Of a stretch of DNA of 64,000 bases, positions 16,575 to 25,614 are shown in pieces. Positions within the stretch are counted from its first letter, which is position 1, and every line of letters starts with the position of its first letter. The DNA lies in contig JAVBNG010000020.1 of NCBI GenBank assembly GCA_031551695.1, positions 1 through 64,000 on the forward strand, given 5' to 3'. Source of the stretch: JAAYCI01 sp031551695 (GTDB taxonomy: Bacteria > Bacillota > Clostridia > Oscillospirales > Ruminococcaceae). The notes beneath the pieces were generated by a model, which saw only the letters and a list, made by a program, of their open reading frames with translations, was not told the origin of the DNA and did not search any database. Position numbers and translations under genes: made by a program.

Positions 16575-17963
16575 ATGAGCAGCAACACACAGGTAAAAGG
16601 ACTGGACAAGTTTTTCAAGTATTCCGAACGGGGCTCTACCTTTGGCACGGAGGTCCGTGCAGGCCTTACCACGTTTGCCACCATGGCATACATTCTACCG
16701 GTCAACATGTCCATTTTGTCCGCCGCCGGGCTGGACGCCGGCGCGGTGTTTATGGCAACGGCTCTGTCGTCCGTTTTGGGCACGGTGCTTATGGGCCTGA
16801 TGGCGGGCCTGCCGCTGGCGCTGGCGCCCGGCATGGGCCTGAACGCATTCTTCGCCTACACTGTCGTCATCGGCATGGGCTACCCGCCGGAGTTCGCACT
16901 GGCCGCGGTGCTTACGGAGGGTGTCATTTTCATCATCCTCAGCCTTACGGGCATCCGCGAGGCGCTGTTCAATGCCATTCCCAAAGAACTTAAAATGGCT
17001 GTTTCCGCAGGCATCGGCCTGTTTATCATGTTCATCGGCTTGCAGAATTCGGGTTTCATCGTGGCGGATGCCGCCACGAAAGTGGCCATCAACCCAGACC
17101 TTGGTGGCGCGGCGGTGGCTCTGTCCATCATCGGCCTCGCCATCACCATCATCCTGTACATCCGCAAGGTGAAGGGGGCGCTGCTCATTGGCATTATCGC
17201 AACCTGGGTGCTTGGCATCGTTGCCCAGCTGGCCGGCTGGTACCAGGTGAACCCGGAGCTCAGCGCCTTTTCGCTTATTCCATCCGGCGTCATCAGCGCG
17301 CCGCCCAGCATGGCCCCCACCTTTGGCCTGGTGTTCAAGGGCTTTGCTTCTGTGTTTGCTTCTGCCGATTCCTTCATGTCCTTCATTGTGGTCATGCTCA
17401 CGTTTCTGTACGTGGATATTTTCGATACCTTGGGTACTTTGGCAGGTGTTGCCACAAAGGCAAAGCTGATGGATGAAAATGGCAAGTTGCCCGGCATTAA
17501 GGGCGCGCTCACGGCCGACGCCATCGCCACTACGGCGGGTGCCATCATGGGCACGTCCACCGTTACCACCTTTGTGGAAAGCGCCGCCGGCGTGGAAGAG
17601 GGTGGCCGCACAGGTCTCACCTCCATGACCACCGCCGCCTGCTTCCTGCTTTCCATCCTGTTCTTCCCTGTCATTTCCGCCATACCCGCCTTTGCCACCA
17701 CCTGCGCCCTCGTCATGGTGGGCATCATGATGTTTGAGCCGATGCGCGAGTTTGACTTCCTGAACCCGGAGGCGCTGGTGCCCGGCGTGATTACCATCGG
17801 CTTTATGGTGATGGGCTACTCCATCAGCGCGGGCCTGATGTGGGGCGTTTTGGCTTACATCCTGGTGAAAGTGGTTGCCGCGAAGTTCAAGGACATTACC
17901 CCGGTCATGTGGGTTTTGGGTGCTTTGTTCCTGCTCAAGCTCTTTGTGCTGGACCACCTGTAG
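16575..17963 (+). CDS. NCS2/AzgA-type purine permease (guanine/hypoxanthine)
   Basis: 462 residues from ATG 16575, preceded by GGAAAGGGGAG. An ATG 66 bp upstream lacks a ribosome site. The protein is strongly hydrophobic with about 12-14 membrane segments. It carries AzgA-branch motifs: TTFATMAYILPVNMSIL, LAPGMGLNAFFAYTVV, FLYVDIFDTLGTLAGVATKA and MGTSTVTTFVESAAGVEEGG. These features fit PbuG/PbuO-like guanine-hypoxanthine or adenine proton symporters; the exact substrate cannot be read. The gene is monocistronic between its own promoter and a strong terminator. Confidence 0.9.
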   Translation: MSSNTQVKGLDKFFKYSERGSTFGTEVRAGLTTFATMAYILPVNMSILSAAGLDAGAVFMATALSSVLGTVLMGLMAGLPLALAPGMGLNAFFAYTVVIGMGYPPEFALAAVLTEGVIFIILSLTGIREALFNAIPKELKMAVSAGIGLFIMFIGLQNSGFIVADAATKVAINPDLGGAAVALSIIGLAITIILYIRKVKGALLIGIIATWVLGIVAQLAGWYQVNPELSAFSLIPSGVISAPPSMAPTFGLVFKGFASVFASADSFMSFIVVMLTFLYVDIFDTLGTLAGVATKAKLMDENGKLPGIKGALTADAIATTAGAIMGTSTVTTFVESAAGVEEGGRTGLTSMTTAACFLLSILFFPVISAIPAFATTCALVMVGIMMFEPMREFDFLNPEALVPGVITIGFMVMGYSISAGLMWGVLAYILVKVVAAKFKDITPVMWVLGALFLLKLFVLDHL

Positions 17964-17992
17964 GCCAAACGGAAAAACTGAATACAGCAAAG

Positions 17993-18024
17993 AAAAACCG
18001 GCGATGCACATCGCCGGTTTTTTT
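17993..18024 (+). terminator. Intrinsic terminator after the purine permease
   Basis: CCGGCGAT (17998-18005) pairs with ATCGCCGG (18010-18017) around a 4-nt loop, flanked by A5 and followed by T7. Confidence 0.92.
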
Positions 18025-18128
18025 CTGTGGTTTTTGTGCATTTTTCCCGGGACTCCCTTGCATTCCACCGCCTGAACCGCTATAGTGAAAGAGAGGGGAA
18101 AACACTGCAGAGATTGAGGATTTTTCAC

Positions 18129-18647
18129 ATGATTACTACAATTTTACTTTACATTGCTATTTTTTTCGCAAAGCTGGTGGAGGTGTCGCTTGCCACGGTG
18201 CGCAACGTGCTCATCAACCGCGGCGAAAAAATGAAGGGCGCCTGCATTGGTTTTTTCGAGGTGCTCATATGGCTGATACTGGTGAACAATGTGCTCTCCT
18301 CCATCACTGAGGACCCCATTAAAGTGGTGGTATACTGCCTTGCCTTCGCCATGGGCAACTATGTGGGTGTTATCATTGAGGGCAAGCTTGCCATCGGCAC
18401 CTCGTGCATCCAGGCTGTGGTGGGGGTGGACCAAGTGGAAGACGTGTCCACCGCCATGCGCGAGCGGGGATTCGGCGTAACCAAGCTCAAGGGGGAAGGG
18501 CGTGACGGCCCGGTGGAAGTGCTGATGATCTTCCTGAAGCGCAAGTGCCTTGAGGAAGCGAGCAAGGTCATTCGCGACATCTCGCCTTCGGCGCTCATCA
18601 CGGTAAACGATGTGCGGCAGCTGAAAAACGGCTACATCCGCAAGTAA
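18129..18647 (+). CDS. UPF0316/DUF2179 membrane protein
   Basis: 172 residues from ATG 18129, with GAGGA 9 nt upstream. Three membrane segments occur at about 3-20, 36-55 and 62-80; the sequence between the first two, VEVSLATVRNVLINRGEKMK, is typical of UPF0316 proteins. A soluble C-terminal DUF2179-like domain (about 100-165) has GFGVTKLKGEGRDGPVEVLM and ends with SALITVNDVRQLKNGYIRK. The family function is not known; DUF2179 domains are suspected to bind a small ligand. It stands alone between the permease and the YeiH-type gene. Confidence 0.85.
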   Translation: MITTILLYIAIFFAKLVEVSLATVRNVLINRGEKMKGACIGFFEVLIWLILVNNVLSSITEDPIKVVVYCLAFAMGNYVGVIIEGKLAIGTSCIQAVVGVDQVEDVSTAMRERGFGVTKLKGEGRDGPVEVLMIFLKRKCLEEASKVIRDISPSALITVNDVRQLKNGYIRK

Positions 18648-18713
18648 GGCAAACGAGCAAGGGCGCTGTGCGGCAAAAAGCAAACGTAATGACTGAATAC
18701 GGGGGATAAATTG

Positions 18714-19730
18714 GTGCAATCCATCAAACGTGGCATCGTGGCCGTGGGGCCCGGTGTTCTGTTGTGTTTTGGCCTGGCAGTGCCGGCGTGGCTTTTGGGC
18801 AAGTTGGCGCCGGTGGTGGGCGGGCCCGTTATCGCCATTTTGCTGGGCATGGTTTTGGGGGCGCTGCTGCGCCGCCCGGTTTTTGCAAAAGGTGTGGCGT
18901 TCACGTCCAAAAAAGTGCTGCAGGCGTCCATTGTGCTGCTGGGCTTTGACATGAACTTTTTCAAAGTGCTGCAGGTGGGCGGCAACTCCGTTGCGCTCAT
19001 CCTTTCCACCATCACCGTGGCATTGGTGGTGGCTTTCGCCGTTAGCAAGCTGCTGAAGGTGCCGGCAAAGCCGTCCATTTTGGTGGGGGTGGGCAGTGCC
19101 ATCTGCGGCGGCTCCGCCATTGCGGCCACGGCGCCGGTCATTGGGGCGGAAGGGGATGAGGTGAGCAGCGCCATTTCTACCATTTTCATTTTCAACGTAA
19201 TTGCCGCGCTGGTCTTCCCGTCCATCGGGGCGCTGCTGGGCCTTTCCGACACCGGTTTTGGCCTTTGGGCCGGCACCGCTGTGAACGACACATCCTCCGT
19301 AGTGGCCGCCGCCACCACGTGGAGCGCCCGCGTGGGCAACGACGCCGCCCTGGACCTTGCCACCATCGTAAAGCTGACACGCACCCTTGCCATCATTCCC
19401 ATAACCTTTGTGCTGGCAGTGTACGAGGCGCGCAAGCAAGGGAAAAGCCAGAACAGTTTCAACATCCGCAAAATTTTTCCGTGGTTCATACTGTTCTTCT
19501 TGCTTGCCGCCGTTGCCAGCACGGTGTTCGCGCTGCCTTCCGCTGTTACAAAGCCAATTTCCACCACGGGCAAGTTTTTCATCGTCATGGCCATGGCGGC
19601 CATCGGCCTTTCCACCGATGCGAAAAAGCTGGTGAAGAACGGCGCAAAGCCCATCCTTCTCGGCTTTGTCTGCTGGGTGTCCATTGCCCTCTCTTCCCTT
19701 GCAGTGCAGCGCTTGCTGCACATGTGGTAA
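18714..19730 (+). CDS. YeiH/UPF0324 family putative transporter (PSE family)
   Basis: 338 residues. GTG 18714 is preferred over TTG 18711 because GGGGGA lies 7 nt upstream. Nine or ten membrane segments are visible. Family marks include FTSKKVLQASIVLLGFDMNF, GVGSAICGGSAIAATAPVI and GTAVNDTSSVVAAA. The family (YeiH) is annotated as putative sulfate exporter, but substrates are unproven. It ends with AMAAIGLSTDAKKLVKNGAK, also conserved. No regulator is adjacent; the arginine operon follows after a terminator. Confidence 0.88.
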   Translation: MQSIKRGIVAVGPGVLLCFGLAVPAWLLGKLAPVVGGPVIAILLGMVLGALLRRPVFAKGVAFTSKKVLQASIVLLGFDMNFFKVLQVGGNSVALILSTITVALVVAFAVSKLLKVPAKPSILVGVGSAICGGSAIAATAPVIGAEGDEVSSAISTIFIFNVIAALVFPSIGALLGLSDTGFGLWAGTAVNDTSSVVAAATTWSARVGNDAALDLATIVKLTRTLAIIPITFVLAVYEARKQGKSQNSFNIRKIFPWFILFFLLAAVASTVFALPSAVTKPISTTGKFFIVMAMAAIGLSTDAKKLVKNGAKPILLGFVCWVSIALSSLAVQRLLHMW

Positions 19731-19838
19731 TTTGCGATTACCTTGCCCGGCGAAGCGAGAGCCGCGCGAGCGCTTGCAACCGCATGGCCGATAAGGGAGA
19801 CAAACGGGTGCGATACCCATTGTTGTGCGTTGCCACTT

Positions 19839-19873
19839 CCCGCTTCCCCAAAAGAAGCGGGTTTTCCTTTTTT
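19839..19873 (+). terminator. Intrinsic terminator upstream of the arg operon
   Basis: CCCGCTT (19839-19845) pairs with AAGCGGG (19855-19861), followed by TTTTCCTTTTTT. It could end the YeiH transcript. Because 108 bases of GC-rich unexplained sequence precede it, it could also be the terminator of a leader element. Confidence 0.8.
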
Positions 19874-19906
19874 GTTTGTCTGCTTTTCACGCAGGCGCAC
19901 ACAAAT

Positions 19907-19974
19907 ATTCATCAATATTCAAAAAATGCTTGCATTTATGCAGTGTATTCGCGTATAATAAGCATAAATATTCA
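19907..19974 (+). promoter_or_regulatory. arg operon promoter with possible ArgR half-sites
   Basis: TTGCAT at 19930-19935 and TATAAT at 19954-19959 (18-bp spacer) form a sigma-A promoter. Three ATTCA half-sites, the conserved half of ARG boxes, lie at 19907-19911, 19917-19921 and 19970-19974, flanking the promoter. None has a full TGAAT partner, so ArgR/AhrC control is a reasonable but unproven inference. Confidence 0.6.
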
Positions 19975-20003
19975 AAAAGGCAACAGACCGAAGGGAGAGG
20001 ACC

Positions 20004-20954
20004 ATGCAGACGGGGAAAAAGCTGGTGTTTGTGGACGGGGCGAACGGCACCACAGGCCTGCGCATCTATGAGCGCTTGGCCGGCCGGAAGAACATCGAAC
20101 TGCTGGCTCTTTCAGAAGAAGCCCGCAAGGACCTGCCCACACGGCTGGCCGCTGTGCAGCAAGCCGATGTGAGCATCCTTTGCTTGCCGGACGACGCGGC
20201 CCGCGCCCTTGTGGAAGCGGCGCCCGCCACCGCACGCATTTGCGACGCCAGCACGGCCCACCGCGTGGCGCCCGGCTGGGTATATGGCTTTCCCGAGCTG
20301 GCGGGGCGACGACAGGCGGTGCAAGCGGCCGCGCGCGTCAGCGTGCCGGGCTGCCACGCAACGGGCTACCTGTGCCTGGCGGCGCCGCTGGTGGAGATGG
20401 GTGCAATACAGCCGGAACATGTGTTTACGGTAAACTCCCTCACGGGCTATTCCGGCGGCGGCAAGGCGATGATTGCCGAGTATGAGGCGCCGGGGCGGGA
20501 CGGAAAATATGACGCGCCGCGCCTATACGGCCTTTCCATGCGGCACAAGCACCTGCCTGAAATGCAGGCCGTTGCCGGAACCGCCGCGCCGCCGCTGTTT
20601 TGCCCGGTGGTGGCGGATTACTACAGCGGGATGCTGGTGACGGTGGCGTTATCCATCGGGGCTCTTTCCGGCGGCTATAAAACATTGTGTGATGTGGCAA
20701 AGCTGTACCAAAATTATTACGCGAATGAGCGGCTCATCACCGTGTACGCGGCGGGCGACGACCCGGCCGACGGGATGCTGGCGGCTAACGCCCTTTCCGG
20801 TAAGGATTCGCTGGAAATTTTTATCACCGGAAACGAAGACACCGTTTTACTGGTCGCCCGGTTTGACAACCTGGGGAAGGGCGCCTCGGGCGCGGCGGTG
20901 CAGTGCATGAATTTAATGCTGGGCCTGCCGGAGTATGAAGGGTTGGAACTGTAA
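20004..20954 (+). CDS. argC: N-acetyl-gamma-glutamyl-phosphate reductase
   Basis: 316 residues. ArgC reduces N-acetylglutamyl phosphate to the semialdehyde with NADPH. An N-terminal Rossmann segment (VFVDGANGTTGLRI) and the catalytic Cys in SVPGCHATGYLC are present, followed by NSLTGYSGGG and MRHKHLPEM. The protein is short and matches the type 2 ArgC subgroup rather than the longer type 1. It is first in the argCJBDF operon and starts after GGGAGAGGACC. Confidence 0.95.
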   Translation: MQTGKKLVFVDGANGTTGLRIYERLAGRKNIELLALSEEARKDLPTRLAAVQQADVSILCLPDDAARALVEAAPATARICDASTAHRVAPGWVYGFPELAGRRQAVQAAARVSVPGCHATGYLCLAAPLVEMGAIQPEHVFTVNSLTGYSGGGKAMIAEYEAPGRDGKYDAPRLYGLSMRHKHLPEMQAVAGTAAPPLFCPVVADYYSGMLVTVALSIGALSGGYKTLCDVAKLYQNYYANERLITVYAAGDDPADGMLAANALSGKDSLEIFITGNEDTVLLVARFDNLGKGASGAAVQCMNLMLGLPEYEGLEL

Positions 20955-21029
20955 CAATAAAATGACATAATAAAGTGTAAAAGTAAAATAGGGAACTAGA
21001 AAACAACGAGGAACACCAAGGAGAAAATC

Positions 21030-22253
21030 ATGGCACAGTTCAAAGAGATCAGCGGCGGTATCTGCGCGGCCAAGGGTTTCAAGGCGGCGGGCATCCACAG
21101 CGGCATCCGCGCGAACACATCCAAAAAAGACATGACGCTGGTGGTGAGCGATGTGATGTGCGCCGCGGCCTCTGTTTACACGCAAAACAAAGTGTTTGGC
21201 GCGCCCATCACGGTAACGCGGCAGAACATCGCCGACGGCCGCGCACAGGCCATTTTGTGCAACAGCGGCAACGCCAACACCTGCGCCCCCGGCGGTGTGG
21301 AACTGGCGCAAAAATGCTGTGTTGCGGCGGCCGACGCCACGGGCCTGCAGCCGCAGGATTTCATCATCGCCTCCACCGGCGTAATAGGGCAGGAGCTGCC
21401 TTTTGAGCCCTTTGCAACCGGCCTGCCCAAGCTTGCGGCGGCGCTTAGCGCCACAGGCGGCCAGGACGCCGCCGACGGCATCATGACGACGGACACCGTG
21501 CGCAAGGAGTTCGCACGGGAGTTTACCCTCGGCGGCAAAACCTGCCATATGGGGGCCATTGGCAAGGGCAGCGGGATGATCAACCCTAACATGGCCACCA
21601 TGCTTATTTTTATCACCACGGACGCGGCCATTGCGCCGGCCATGCTGGAGAAAGCCCTGAAAGAGGAGATCGTCTACAGCTATAACCAAATCAGTGTGGA
21701 CGGCGACACCTCCACCAACGACATGGTGTCTGTACTGGCGAACGGCAAGGCTGGTAATGCAGAAATCACAAATGAATGTGCAGATTATGATGTGTTTTGC
21801 ACTGTTTTGCATGAAATATGCGTGGCGATGAGCCGCGCTCTTGCAGCGGACGGCGAGGGCGCGTCCAAGCTGCTGGAGTGCACCGTCACCGGTGGCACAG
21901 ACGCTAAAACCGCCCGGGCAATCGCCAAAAGCGTTATCTCCAGCGATCTGTTTAAGGCGGCCATGTTTGGCCAGGATGCCAACTGGGGCCGCGTGCTGTG
22001 CGCCGTTGGTTATACCCCGGGGGAGTTTTCCGTAGAGCATGTGTCGCTGGTGCTGAAAAGCAAGGCGGGCGAGGTGAAGGTGTGTGAAAACGCCTCTCAC
22101 GTCGCATTCAGCGAGGAGCTGGCCGCCAAGGTGCTGGCGGAAAAGGAAATCGAGGTACTAATCGACATGGGCGAAGGCAGCGCCACGGGCACAGCCTGGG
22201 GCTGCGACCTCACCTACGACTACGTGAAAATCAATGGGGATTACAGGAGCTAA
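21030..22253 (+). CDS. argJ: Bifunctional glutamate N-acetyltransferase/ornithine acetyltransferase
   Basis: 407 residues. The self-cleavage site is seen at MINPNMATMLIF, with the new N-terminal Thr at about residue 190; the oxyanion pair lies in the TGVIGQELP region. ArgJ recycles the acetyl group from acetylornithine to glutamate, so no separate ArgE is needed. The gene lies 75 bp after argC behind an AAGGAG site. Whether it is mono- or bifunctional cannot be told from sequence alone; no argA is near. Confidence 0.96.
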   Translation: MAQFKEISGGICAAKGFKAAGIHSGIRANTSKKDMTLVVSDVMCAAASVYTQNKVFGAPITVTRQNIADGRAQAILCNSGNANTCAPGGVELAQKCCVAAADATGLQPQDFIIASTGVIGQELPFEPFATGLPKLAAALSATGGQDAADGIMTTDTVRKEFAREFTLGGKTCHMGAIGKGSGMINPNMATMLIFITTDAAIAPAMLEKALKEEIVYSYNQISVDGDTSTNDMVSVLANGKAGNAEITNECADYDVFCTVLHEICVAMSRALAADGEGASKLLECTVTGGTDAKTARAIAKSVISSDLFKAAMFGQDANWGRVLCAVGYTPGEFSVEHVSLVLKSKAGEVKVCENASHVAFSEELAAKVLAEKEIEVLIDMGEGSATGTAWGCDLTYDYVKINGDYRS

Positions 22254-22287
22254 AGCGAGGCATAACCGCCCGCGAGGAGGATACGAT

Positions 22288-23160
22288 ATGAAACACACAC
22301 GCATCGGCGTAATGGCCGAGGTGATGCAAGAGGCGCTGCCCTGGATTCAGAAATACAAGGGCAAAACCGTTGTGGTGAAGTACGGCGGCAGCGCCATGAC
22401 CAGCGAGACCCTGAAAGACGCGGTGATGAGCGACATTGAGCTGCTGCAGCTGGTGGGCGTGCGCGTGGTGGTGGTGCACGGCGGCGGGCCGGAGATTTCG
22501 GAAGGCCTGAAGCGCATCGGCAAACAGAGCGAGTTTGTGGACGGCCTTCGCGTTACCGACGCCGAGACCATTGCCGTGGTGCAGCAAATGCTGGCCGGCA
22601 AGGTAAACAAGGATCTGGTTGCCCTTTTAAAAGGTCGTGCCATCGGTCTTTGCGGCATTGACGGCGGCATCCTCACCTGCGAAAAGCACGTGGGCAAACA
22701 TGACCTCGGCTTTGTGGGCGACGTGGTGCAGGTGCAAACGCAAATGCTGCGCTTCGCGCTGGATTCCGGCTATGTGCCGGTGATTGCCACCGTGGGCGTG
22801 GGCAAGGACGGCACGGTGTATAACATCAACGCGGACACTGCAGCCTGCAAAATCGCCATCGCCCTTGGCGCGCAAAAGCTGGTGAACATGACCGACGTGG
22901 CCGGCCTGCTGCGCGACAAAGATGACGAAAACACGCTGCTGGTAGAGGTGGAAATTGGCGAAGTGGCCGGGCTCATTGAAAGCGGCGTCATCGCCGGCGG
23001 CATGATTCCGAAAATACAGGGCTGTGTGGAAAGCCTTGAGCAGGGCGTGGAGGAGGCCTCCATCATCGACGGCCGCAAGCCACACTCCATCCTCTACGAA
23101 ATGTTTTCCACGTCAGGGTGTGGTACTCTGCTGTACAAATCTACCTCGGATTACGACTAA
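22288..23160 (+). CDS. argB: Acetylglutamate kinase
   Basis: 290 residues from ATG 22288 with GAGGAGG 7 nt upstream. An in-frame ATG at 22234 would overlap argJ and has no good ribosome site. The amino acid kinase fold shows VVVKYGGSAM, VVVVHGGGPEI and AGGMIPKIQGC. It phosphorylates N-acetylglutamate. The N-terminal helix before VVVKYGG (about residues 8-25) is present, as in the arginine-inhibited hexameric type, suggesting feedback control. Confidence 0.96.
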   Translation: MKHTRIGVMAEVMQEALPWIQKYKGKTVVVKYGGSAMTSETLKDAVMSDIELLQLVGVRVVVVHGGGPEISEGLKRIGKQSEFVDGLRVTDAETIAVVQQMLAGKVNKDLVALLKGRAIGLCGIDGGILTCEKHVGKHDLGFVGDVVQVQTQMLRFALDSGYVPVIATVGVGKDGTVYNINADTAACKIAIALGAQKLVNMTDVAGLLRDKDDENTLLVEVEIGEVAGLIESGVIAGGMIPKIQGCVESLEQGVEEASIIDGRKPHSILYEMFSTSGCGTLLYKSTSDYD

Positions 23161-23185
23161 GGCAACGATGATGGGAAGTGCAAAA

Positions 23186-24367
23186 ATGACATCAAATATG
23201 ACAAAAGACTTGGATAATGAATATGTTTTGCCAACATATGCCCGGTTTGACCTTTGCCTCTCCAAGGGCGAAGGCTGCCGCGCGTGGACGCCGGAGGGCG
23301 ACGGATACCTCGATTTCACTTCCGGCATCGGTGTGAACAGCCTTGGCTTTTGCGACAAGGAATGGGTGGCCGCCGTGGCCGCGCAAGCGGGCACGCTGCA
23401 GCACACGTCAAACCTGTTTTACACGGAACCCGGCGCAAAATTGGCAGAGATCCTGTGCCGACGCTCCGGCATGCGGAAGGTTTTTTTTGCCAACAGCGGC
23501 GCAGAGGCGAATGAGGGCGCAATTAAGGCGGCGCGCAAATATTCGCTGAAAAAATACGGCGAGGGCCGCCATGTCATCGTGTCGCTGGAAAACTCCTTCC
23601 ATGGCCGCACCATCGCCACGCTGTCCGCCACGGGCCAGCACAGTTTCCATAAGGATTTCGACCCCTTCCTGCAGGGCTTCCGCCATGTGGCGGCAAACGA
23701 CGGCGAAGCGCTGCAAGACGCATTAAAGGGCGATGTTTGCGCCGTGATGCTGGAGGTGGTGCAGGGCGAAGGCGGCGTGCTGCCGCTGGACGCCGCCTAC
23801 CTGCAAAGGGTGCGCGAAATTTGCACCGAAAACGACCTGCTGCTCATCGCGGACGAGGTGCAGACCGGCATTGGCCGAACAGGCGCTTTTTTGGCCAGCT
23901 GCAAGGCGAACTTAAAGCCGGATATTGTCACCTTGGCGAAGGGCCTTGGCGGCGGGCTGCCGCTGGGGGCCATCCTGTTTGGCGAAAAAAGCGCCGTGGC
24001 CCTCGGCAAAGGCGACCATGCCAGCACTTACGGTATGAATCCTGTGGCAGCGGCGGGCGCTCTGGTGGTGATGGAGCGGCTGGACGAGACTTTTCTGGCC
24101 GCCGTGGACGCCAAAGGTAAGCGCCTGCGGGCGGGCATCGCCGCATTGCCCGGGGTGCAGGCGGTGAGCGGAGACGGACTGATGCTGGGCATTTTGTTTT
24201 GCGATGGCATCGCCGCTGCGGACGTGCTGAAAGCGGCCATGGGAAAGGGACTTTTGTGTTTACTGGCGAAAGACCGCCTGCGCCTGCTGCCGCCGCTCAT
24301 CATCAACAACGAAGAAATTGACGAAGGAATAGAGATTTTGAAATCTGTATTGGAGGAATTGGCATGA
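23186..24367 (+). CDS. argD: Acetylornithine aminotransferase
   Basis: 393 residues from ATG 23186, chosen because GGGAAG lies 7 nt upstream; ATGs at 23168, 23171 and 23198 are weaker. A class III PLP aminotransferase: FANSGAEANEGAIKAARKYS, SFHGRT, LIADEVQTGIGRTG, and the PLP lysine K252 in LAKGLGGGLPLG. It converts acetylglutamate semialdehyde to acetylornithine. It overlaps argF by four bases. Confidence 0.95.
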   Translation: MTSNMTKDLDNEYVLPTYARFDLCLSKGEGCRAWTPEGDGYLDFTSGIGVNSLGFCDKEWVAAVAAQAGTLQHTSNLFYTEPGAKLAEILCRRSGMRKVFFANSGAEANEGAIKAARKYSLKKYGEGRHVIVSLENSFHGRTIATLSATGQHSFHKDFDPFLQGFRHVAANDGEALQDALKGDVCAVMLEVVQGEGGVLPLDAAYLQRVREICTENDLLLIADEVQTGIGRTGAFLASCKANLKPDIVTLAKGLGGGLPLGAILFGEKSAVALGKGDHASTYGMNPVAAAGALVVMERLDETFLAAVDAKGKRLRAGIAALPGVQAVSGDGLMLGILFCDGIAAADVLKAAMGKGLLCLLAKDRLRLLPPLIINNEEIDEGIEILKSVLEELA

Positions 24368-25272
24368 ATGGGAAACATTTGCTGAAATTGCTTGATTGGA
24401 CGAATGAGGATGTGATAAGCACGCTGGATCTTGCGGACGCGCTGAAAAAACAAGGGAAAAACCATCCACAAGCGAACGCGCTGGCCGGAAAAAGCGTGGC
24501 GCTGGTGTTTTCAAAGGCGTCTACGCGCACAAAATGCAGCTTTGACGTGGGCGTGTATCAGCTGGGCGGGCACAGCGTCACCATCACCAATGCGGACAGC
24601 CAGATTGGCCGCGGCGAGCCTGTGAAGGACACGGCGCGTGTGTTCGGCCGCTATTTCGACGGCATTATGGTGCGCACCTTCGCCCAAAGTGATGTGGATG
24701 AATACGCCGAATACAGCGGCATCCCGGTCATCAACGGCCTTACCGATTTTGCCCACCCCTGCCAGACACTGGCGGATTTGCAGACCATCCGCGAGCACAA
24801 GGGCAAGTTGGAGGGGCTGAAGCGGGCGTGGATTGGCGACGGCAACAATGTGGCGAACTCGCTGATTGTAGGCGCGCTGAAATGCGGCATGGAAGTGGTG
24901 GCCGCCTGCCCGGAGGGCCACGCGCCGGACAAACTGGTGATGGATTTTGCGGCGGCGAACGGAGGCTTTTCGCTGGTTGTGAACCCGCAGGAGGCGGCCA
25001 AAGGCGCGGATGTGCTGGTGGCGGACGTGTGGGCCAGCATGGGGCAGGAAGAAGAAATTGCCGCACGCAAGAAAATTTTTGCAGGATACCAGGTGAACAA
25101 CGGCCTGCTGGCCTTGGCGAACCCGGGGTGTGTGGTGCAGCACTGCCTGCCCGCACACCGCGGAGAGGAAATCAGTGAGGAGACTTTTGAGGCCCACGCG
25201 GCGGAAATTTTTGACGAGGCGGAAAACCGCCTGCACGTGCAAAAAGCTGTGATGGTAAAGCTGCTGGGTTGA
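24364..25272 (+). CDS. argF: Ornithine carbamoyltransferase
   Basis: 302 residues. The carbamoyl-phosphate loop reads STRTKCSFDVG; most homologues have R where this has K at the fifth position. The HPCQTLAD motif and the ornithine-binding HCLPAHRGEEIS are intact. It makes citrulline from ornithine. The start overlaps argD (ATGA). argG, argH and carA/B are not adjacent, so the last steps are encoded elsewhere. Confidence 0.95.
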   Translation: MNGKHLLKLLDWTNEDVISTLDLADALKKQGKNHPQANALAGKSVALVFSKASTRTKCSFDVGVYQLGGHSVTITNADSQIGRGEPVKDTARVFGRYFDGIMVRTFAQSDVDEYAEYSGIPVINGLTDFAHPCQTLADLQTIREHKGKLEGLKRAWIGDGNNVANSLIVGALKCGMEVVAACPEGHAPDKLVMDFAAANGGFSLVVNPQEAAKGADVLVADVWASMGQEEEIAARKKIFAGYQVNNGLLALANPGCVVQHCLPAHRGEEISEETFEAHAAEIFDEAENRLHVQKAVMVKLLG

Positions 25273-25312
25273 GTGCCCGGCACACAGGACCAAAGAATCC
25301 GAGACAAATAAA

Positions 25313-25357
25313 AGCAAAACCGCCCACTTTGCGCAATGCAAGGTGGGCGGTTTTGCT
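25313..25357. terminator. Bidirectional terminator between argF and the RHH gene
   Basis: A 19-pair hairpin (25314-25332 with 25338-25356, one G-T pair) with AAAA on the left and TTTT on the right side of its stem. It can end argF on the plus strand and the convergent RHH/SPFH unit on the minus strand. Confidence 0.88.
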
Positions 25358-25373
25358 ATCTAAAGTACAAATC

Positions 25374-25580
25374 TTATGGCAAACTTTGATCTTTAGCCGT
25401 GATTTCTTCGGCTGCTAGCTGTTTTTTGTTCGCTTTGCGCCTTTGTTTCACGCAATCGGTAAGCAGGAACTCGATTTGTCCGTTCAACGAGCGGAAATCG
25501 TCCTCGGCCCACGCGGCCAGCTCGGCATACAAGGCGGCTGAAAGGCGCAGCGGTATTTGTTTTTTCCCTTGTTCCGCCAT
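25374..25580 (-). CDS. Small ribbon-helix-helix (Arc-like) DNA-binding protein
   Basis: 68 residues from the ATG at 25578-25580, preceded by GGAGGTTTGCTC. The stretch KQIPLRLSAALYAELAAWAE followed by DFRSLNGQIEFLLTDCVKQR fits a ribbon-helix-helix fold: a beta strand with IPLRL, then two helices. A basic C-terminal tail follows. Such proteins bind operators as dimers, often as antitoxins or autorepressors. It is the second gene after the SPFH protein on the same strand, 101 bp apart. I see no toxin partner, so a regulator of its own operon is the simplest reading. Confidence 0.78.
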   Translation of the reverse strand: MAEQGKKQIPLRLSAALYAELAAWAEDDFRSLNGQIEFLLTDCVKQRRKANKKQLAAEEITAKDQSLP

Positions 25581-25614
25581 GAGCAAACCTCCAAATCGAC
25601 GCTGTGCGCCCATT

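Noticed and set aside
19731..19873. T-box or known riboswitch before argC
   Set aside because: No T-box GGTGGnACCGCG core and no match to riboswitch cores I know; left as unexplained leader sequence.
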